Under the pieces are notes generated by a model, which saw only the letters and a program-made list of their open reading frames with translations, searched no databases and was not told the origin of the DNA. From Dictyophora rubrovolvata (lineage: Eukaryota > Basidiomycota > Agaricomycetes > Phallales > Phallaceae): a DNA stretch of 64,000 nt. Shown here in pieces: positions 57,534 through 64,000 of this stretch. The stretch spans positions 1,736,001 through 1,800,000 of the forward strand of contig CP114123.1 of the NCBI GenBank assembly GCA_029959195.1, in the 5' to 3' direction. Every line of letters begins with the position of its first letter. Position 1 is the stretch's first letter. The position numbers and the translations under genes were made by a program.

Positions 57534-58753
57534 TCATTCATCCATTCCCTCTGTCTCTGTTCTCACTCCACTGAGTGGCTTAAATGCGGTTGGATTATCC
57601 CGTTCAGGGACTGGTGTAGGAAGTGTCGAGCTGGGCGGAACAGGCAATCGCGGCACGATACTTTTGGATAAAGATACAGGTGTTGATTCTTGTTGTACAG
57701 TCGGTACAGACGGACCACGTCCCGCCCTTTCGAGTTTTTCATCCTCAAGTTCATATGCAGGTCTATAACGGCGTGAGTTCGAAGACGAAGGGATATCCGC
57801 GTTAGCGTCGGTATCTGTGTCTTGTTGTTCGATAAGGAGAGCGGGATTTGGAAACGTGTTGTATGTCGATCCTAAGGATGTGTATCTGCCGTGAGAGAGA
57901 GAGAAACGGTTAGTACACTTGAGAGCTTATCTGCTTTGATCAATTAATCACACACCCGATATCATAGAGATTGCAATACGCTACATCTAATATCCGCAAA
58001 AAGCTCCAAACATCCGAATACGACCAATCCAATATGGGGTGAACGCGCATGAAGTGAGGCCAATCGGGATCAGTCGGGTTGGAGGTAGACAATCTTCCTA
58101 TATGATAGTCGTCCAGACGGATCCACCGACCTGAATACGTCATACTCACCTCCATGAGGATCAGTTCTTCGTATTCCGATCAATATAGCTTCGACGCTGG
58201 GGAAAGCATCCTTGTACGCCCGAAGCGCATTTTTCATACCAGATTCACCGCTTTGACGGAGTAAAGAGAGATTGTATGCCCTTTCCGAATCTGAAATGAA
58301 TGATTCGAGTTTGGGAAATGGAGAAGGCGGGAATATGTAGAGCGCTGGTATAGTGGGAACAGTATAAGAAGGGTATGTTATCCCTGTTTTGGTCGTTGTT
58401 GAGCAATGGGGGTGTGTCCGGCGCCAGTTGTATAAAGCGGCCGCATAGAGATGAAGCAAGACTGTGCCTGTTTTTTTTTTGTGAATAAAAAAAGGTTATG
58501 AGCGTATACGCATAGGGAATCGCACAATCTTTGCCGCCGTTGAAACTCAGCGATATCTTGTCTTCTCTAGCATAAAAGTAAGATAGGCCTGTTCTAATAC
58601 CGCCGATAATGTAATTTATCCATATTTCTCCAAAGCAGAATAAATAACATCCAATCCTTCTTTCACCCTAAGTCCTAGAATATCTTGATGTCGAGCCACC
58701 GCCAGACAGGCATCGAGTTGAGTCGGTGATATGGACGACGATAACGGTGTCAT
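57534..58753 (-). CDS. FAD1: FAD synthetase (FMN adenylyltransferase), first splice donor altered
   Basis: FAD1 transfers AMP from ATP to FMN to make FAD in the cytosol. Exon 1 starts [20 protein letters not shown]. The PP-loop of the PAPS-reductase fold, SLSFNGGKD, begins in exon 2 and continues as [12 protein letters not shown] after a clean 58-nt intron (58525-58468). Later motifs are [47 protein letters not shown] and [16 protein letters not shown], all typical of the family. The C-terminal extension after about residue 250 is unusual in length. Exon phases fit if the first intron is 58619-58567, but that intron begins AT instead of GT, and an in-frame TAA follows if it is retained. No nearby GT restores the frame. 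The gene may be a recent pseudogene, or splice poorly. Confidence 0.85.
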
Positions 58754-61700
58754 GGCGGTTACAGTCTTCCCTCGTTGCGATAAAATCCCCACAGAACCTC
58801 AGTGACGACTGCTTGCCACTTGGAGCATTGCGGGTGCCGGTGTGGATAGAGTTCAGTGCGTCAAATTCAGTGATGGGTCTGGGAGATTAGTCATTTTAGC
58901 GGGCGCCCGTTGAAGTTCTTCATCGTGCCCTAGTTGCTCCCACCATCATCGCAAACGATGAGTACGTCCTTCATCACGTCCGGCTTGCATCATTAATCCA
59001 TGTCCACCTTGCTAATTTGACTGTCACCTTCCCACTCGCACCCCTTTTCACACCCTTAAATTTCAGCATGCCATCCGCACCAAGCATCACCGGCGACCTC
59101 ACTCAAGATGCGTAGCAGATTAGTCACATACAAGAGCTATTATCACTACCACTGCTACTAGACACAGCGAGAGGACTCATTACCGCGGCCTACTAAGGCG
59201 AGTGAATGATACTCCTAGGCGGCGACACCAAATTTTCACCATGGGTGTGAAAGAGGCAGGTCAGTTCCAATTTCTATGCACCCCAGGTGCTACCTTCGAG
59301 TGCGGTGAGCTCCATTATTTCTCTCTCGGGTCCGAGGAGACGGTGTCTCTAAGACAAGTTGGCCATTTCCAAGTGCAGTGCACTCCATTATACGCGGAGA
59401 CAGTGTTGGAGTCACCTGGCGCTCAGTGCGAGCTCGTGTCAATGCCAATGCTAAAGGGGAGGGTGGTGCCCAGCTCCGTATCCACGTATGCTTGCGTACC
59501 CACCGCTTTTCTTGCTCTAAAATGTAGTTACGACGCAATGGCTGACATGTTGATTTTTGGTTATAGTGATAAATCTACATGAGACCGACAATACCGTTCG
59601 GCTGTATTAGTCTGTACCTTATACAAGACGCCACATGGCATTTTCAATACTAACGTATGCGACGTCATGCTTTGAATAGTCCGAGCTGAATTGGTGTCAT
59701 GTTCCGCTACAACCCTGAACCGGCACTGCAAACATGCCAGAGTTCTCGGCTGGGGAAAAGCTCGGGAAATTTTTGAACCAAAAGCTTTTTACTCAAAATG
59801 TCAATTTAGCCATCATTTACAGGGTGTGGAAAAGGTTGGGTAAAAAGCCCCGATTCCATTTTCTTAACTGACTCTCGAATTTTACCTGCAGTTCGTGAAT
59901 GCCGTAAGTACACACTCTGTTTTGTACGAAATTGCATTGAGCTCCAATTGTTACATCAGTTTGTGTTAAGTATCCTGACCACTCTCCAAAATAGGTATGG
60001 ACATCTCCGTTTACACCACATTATCAATGTGTATCTTCAATTTCAAGCTTCTCAGCAATATTACTCGCCGATTTTACTCTGGATCTTCGTCAATGAAATT
60101 CCGCAGCAATTCAAGCTACGAATGCAACCTTAGCATCAATTCGATTTCAAAGCGCGGGGAATTATATACACCGATCCATTCTTGTGGAAATGGGCGATAG
60201 TGAAAATGCAGATATGAGGGGAAGGTGGCAATGACGATTTCTCGAGATCTCCAGATATTGAAATTCGGTGCGACGAGTCAGCTCAGGATCGCGCTTAATT
60301 GCACCAGCAACAAGAATCTGTCAACTTTTATGTAGCGAATTATTAAAAAGGGATTTTAAAGAAATATGACATTTGACCAGAAGCCAACACGAACACAGGA
60401 GTTCCTTCTTTTTAGTTTGGGATTCAGAGAATCGCCTTGCATCTTCTTTTGATGAGAATATTGCTTGCTATCAACGAGACCAGGGATGCCAGGTTGTGTA
60501 TTAACGACGAGCGAGGGTTCAGTGGGGATTATGGGCGAGAGGCAGAGGACTCGGCAACTATCATGACGCGAATTACGCGTGAAAGGACGGGACACAGAAG
60601 TGGTTGCCATGAATGTCCCCAGAAGACGGTACAAATGGGGGAGTGCGTGGCATAATGCAGAGAATTCAGTTTTGATGATTGCAATGACGGAAAAATGGAA
60701 TATCTACCCTGTTGAGTTTTGAGTAGCGATTGAAAGGCCCTGAGAGGTCGGTCGTCTTCTAATAAGGAAATGGACGTGTTTTCTTCTGTGATGAACTACC
60801 GTAACCATACGTCTGGAATTAAATGAGTCAAACTAGAGCTTGTTAGTACTGTTCGTGAAATCATGCGAAATGCCGTGGGCTCCGAGATGATACTGAATTT
60901 TTGGAATTGTGAAGAAGCCGACTGATGTTTGAAGTAATTTGGGGTTACCTCATTCTGAGCATTCAGCTACGTTACGAAGCAGAATCTCTACGGCTAGGCT
61001 AGCACTCGCGCTCAACCGTGACCAGAATACTGGTCCTGGTTCTCGGAATGATCCCAAACTTTTTGAGTGAAACGTGGTACCATATGTTCACTTTTTGTAA
61101 ATTAGATGCTATCATCAAGCAAATAACCCGATTAGCCGAAAGGAGACAACGGCGAATTGAAGATGCAGGTATTTAGTTGACTGGTTAACTGACGGTCCAA
61201 TCAGAAAGCGTCCAGGCCTGTACTTTTGAATTATGCAACTTCTCCGAGTGCCCGTCTGTCTATTTTAGCAAATATATAAGTTAAAGCAGATGTTGGAGTA
61301 AACAGTATTAGGCACCACGTACAGGAGGTGTTCTCCGGGAGAGGTATCCGGAATACATGCCGCCGGCTATCTTTGTGAAATGCCTTTATCGAAGAAGGCA
61401 CATATTTGAGCTTTTCTGGAGTTCATCTGCGCTGGCCTATCGATGACGGTGATACTTTGATCCCATGTGAGCACCTTTTTGAGCATTTCTCACAGTCATA
61501 CGTAACACGTCGGTGTGCGCTTTCGAGTCTTAAAGTAGAGAATCTATATAGTGCCAGGCATTCTTCTTCCTGACGCCAGGTTCGTCAAACATTGCGAGAC
61601 CCCGTGCTGAAGAACAGTTTATAGTAATTGTTCAACGTTTCGCAAGCGTTCGAGTTTCAAGCTGTAACATTGATCACGTGCTAGTTACGTAACGTTTAAC

Positions 61701-61835
61701 ATAACGCATAACGTGTCACACTGATATGAACCCCTGCCCTAACGAGCGCACACAGTACCACTCGCCTGAGATATCGAATATAAATTCTACCGATATGGTT
61801 TTTCTCTGGCCACCTGAGCTGCTCTTCCCCGCAGA
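58754..61835. other. Three kilobases without a recognisable gene
   Basis: Frames up to 126 codons occur (for example 59202-59582 plus) but show no known motif and have an open opposite strand. Nothing here matches the repeat families of the window. The last 100 bases (61,740-61,835), with a pyrimidine-rich tract, should include the promoter of the oxidase gene. Confidence 0.45.
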
Positions 61836-63782
61836 ATGAAATTATTCTTGTGGGCAACCGTTCTCTCGGCTTCCTCTATATCCTTTGCTCTTTCTACCCC
61901 TGAAGCAGCTGCACATGTTATCAACACTCGCGTGGCAATCTTGGGAGGGGGAATGGCTGGTATAATTGCGGCGAGGACGTTGAATCAAGAAGGAATAGAC
62001 TTTATTCTCGTCGAGGCACGCAATGAGCTGGGTGAGTCAAGTTCCTGTTGCTGTGTTTCGCTTATAGGGTCGACATGACGAACGGCGACTATATCAGGCG
62101 GTCGAATGCAAGATGTTGCTCTAAACAATGGTGTTCGTGTTGAGCTTGGTCCTAATTGGGTTCAAGGACTAGGAGAGGGTGCTACGCAAAACCCTATCTT
62201 CACACTAGCCCTTGAAAACAACCTACGAACTGAGTTTTCGGACTTTGACAATCTGACTACTTTCGATAATAACGGTCCCGTTGATATGGAGAAGCAACTA
62301 GATGCTTTTGACAATGCTTTTTCGGCCTTTTTAGCTGGTGCTGGTAAGATGATCGTTACTTTTTATCTTGGCCGCCACTGACGTTCCTCCCAGGACAACG
62401 TGTACTAAACCAAGTATGACACATCCTAAGACCTCTTTGGCGTATGCAAACATTGAAGTCACGTAGCAAGGTGATCTCACTGCACGGGCTGGTTTGAGTG
62501 TAATAGGGTATCGTCCCCTGACCTCTTTGGATGACGCAGCCGAATACTATACCATGGACTTGTGAGATTTACCCGTTTTTGATGTTGATTTTATCTTGAT
62601 CCACTGTTAAAAGCGAGTTTGCTCAACCTCCTGAAGAGACATCATTCCTTGCAGCAGCCGAGAACAACAATTTCACGTTCAACGGTACCGCTGAATTATA
62701 CTCTCCTTGCTATCTTAGCTTTATACATTCATTCAGGATTCTCTCCTGACAACAACCTTGTTATCGACCAACGTGGCTTTAAAGTCATTGCGCAAGCTAC
62801 AGCAGCCAAATTTTTGAATAACTCAGATCCACGTTTACTACTGAACCAAACGGTTGCCCAGATTGCGTACTCATTGAATGGTGTTACAATCCACACGCAA
62901 CAAGGCGTTATCATCAATGCCGACTATGCCATATGCACATTCTCGTAAGTGTGTTCCTTGTCCATCGAGACGATCAACGTTTTTATACCACATCACGAAG
63001 TGTCGGTGTCCTTCAAAACAGCGATGTCAGCTTCAACCCTCCTCTTCCCGACTGGAAACGAGAAGCTATTGATGGAATGAATATGGTAAATTACTTTTCA
63101 CGACCATAATACCATTTCTAAACAAGATAACCATCAGGCAATATACACTAAAATCTTCCTAACCTTCAACACAACCTTTTGGTCACCTACACAATACCAA
63201 ATCTACGCCGACCCGAGCAAACGCGGATTTTATACTGTATGGCAATCTCTCGATCTCCCGGACTTTCTTCCTGGGTCGCATGTGTTGTTTGCAACAGTTA
63301 CAAACCAAGAATCGATTCGGATAGAAAGGCAAAACGACGCCGAGACTCAAGCGGAGATGATGACTGTCCTGCGTTCGATGTACGGACCCGATATACCGGA
63401 GCCTACACAGTTCTTGTTCAAAAGATGGCACGCCGATCCTCTTTTCCGTGGAACGTATTCTAATTGGGGTCCTTCATATTCTCCTGGTGTGTTTGACGAC
63501 TTACGGGCTCCTCTTGGGACAAGACTTTGGTTTGCCGGAGAAGCTACCAGTTTCAAATTCTACGGGTTCTTACAGGTAAGTCAAAATATCTTGCTTGTTA
63601 ACTGTTTTCTGGTATAACGTCCGTAATAGGGTGCTTTTACAGAAGGACAATCCGCTGCGATGTCTGTCGCTCAATGCATTTTTGGAAATTGTTCAGTTAC
63701 ACCTACTTCCGCCTCCCAACACACCGTCGTACCAGCTTGTGGGAAAACGTTCTTGGAGGAAGATCCCGTTCTTATTTTCTAA
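61836..63782 (+). CDS. Secreted polyamine-oxidase-like FAD amine oxidase
   Basis: The product belongs to the FAD-dependent amine oxidase family. Related enzymes oxidise spermine, spermidine or their acetyl forms and release hydrogen peroxide. The first 20 residues (MKLFLWATVLSASSISFALS) are a signal peptide, so it is likely secreted or extracytoplasmic. A dinucleotide-binding motif VAILGGGMAGIIAARTL is followed by VEARNELGGRM, and then ELGPNWVQG, a signature of the polyamine oxidase group. The C-terminal FAD motif LWFAGEAT..YGFLQGAFTEGQSAA is complete. Nine exons are joined by eight short introns (for example 62032-62097), and each checked junction keeps the frame. The stop is at 63780-63782. 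No break is seen. Substrate cannot be told from sequence, and an N1-acetylpolyamine oxidase or a broader amine oxidase is possible. Confidence 0.88.
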
Positions 63783-64000
63783 AAATACTTACCATCTCAC
63801 TCAATGTAGAATTAATAATCCGACGAAAAAGAATATATATATTTTTTACCACGACAGGAATAACGGGTTGATTTCGAAAAAGAAAACGACACACGACTCG
63901 GTAACGTCTGAATTTGAAGCTGGATACTAAAGGTTTGAGCAAAACGAGGGAGGGGTCGTAGTGGTACACGAAGTTGCGAAGCAAGAGAAATATAAAAAAA
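63783..64000. other. 3' flank of the oxidase gene
   Basis: This holds the likely 3' UTR. An AT-rich run near 63828-63845 could hold cleavage signals. No further gene begins before the window ends. Confidence 0.4.

Noticed and set aside
59202-59582. A 126-aa frame in the gap before the oxidase gene
   Set aside because: The opposite strand is also open over 82 codons, there is no recognisable motif, and no paralogue exists in the window. Not enough to call a gene.

Overview
The window looks like a repeat-rich stretch of a basidiomycete (Agaricomycetes-type) genome. The real genes are cut into short exons by GT-AG introns of about 50-60 nt, the mobile DNA is dominated by LTR elements including a chromodomain Ty3/Gypsy element, and the recognisable genes are fungal: ALG11, an FAD1-type FAD synthetase, and a secreted polyamine-oxidase-like flavoprotein. 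I cannot name the species.

Region 1 (1-25,540) is a nest of mobile elements. A chromovirus-type Gypsy element (here G1) runs from an LTR at 1,130 to an LTR start at 21,858. It is split by two insertions: an unusual two-ORF element E1 (1,746-7,316) and a second LTR element called TRG (9,810-19,454). E1 contains a second copy, E2 (2,227-5,441), which itself contains two solo LTRs with perfect target duplications. A third copy, E3 (16,692-19,038), lies in TRG. The E copies are 2.2-2.35 kb once later insertions are subtracted. They begin TGTCGCGCACC, end TTACA, sit between 4-bp target duplications, and carry two ORFs that appear to be related to each other. I do not recognise these proteins. To the right are LTR copies, a 5'-truncated LINE end with a poly(A) tail, and more nested solo LTRs.

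Region 2 (26,782-29,334) is an apparently intact ALG11 gene on the minus strand, a mannosyltransferase of N-glycan assembly.

Region 3 (about 30,000-54,700) holds a tandemly expanded family, here called STM, of single-pass membrane proteins. Each has a Ser/Thr-rich N-terminal domain, usually a Cys-x3-Cys (C-x-x-V-C) motif just before the membrane helix, an intron that splits the helix-coding sequence, a basic juxtamembrane stretch, and a proline-rich tail ending in a GSLGLI-type motif. Two blocks, each originally carrying STM1-STM2-STM4-STM3, lie in tandem (about 30-37.6 kb and 37.6-46.3 kb). They are followed by two inverted, nearly identical STM5 genes (47,145-48,254 and 53,556-54,643) and a third, degraded spacer block. 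STM1, STM3, STM3', STM5 and STM5' look intact. STM2, STM2', STM4 and STM1' are damaged.

Region 4 (49,300-58,753) holds two copies of an FAD1-type gene. One is a truncated pseudogene fused to an STM tail. The other is complete except that its first intron begins AT rather than GT. A short TIR element lies at 56,369-56,828.

Region 5 (61,836-63,782) is a nine-exon secreted polyamine-oxidase-like gene. Apart from ALG11, FAD1 and this oxidase, the genes show no obvious shared pathway. The dominant theme is repeated local duplication, gene decay and a probable recent conversion tract within a fast-changing membrane-protein cluster beside a transposon nest.
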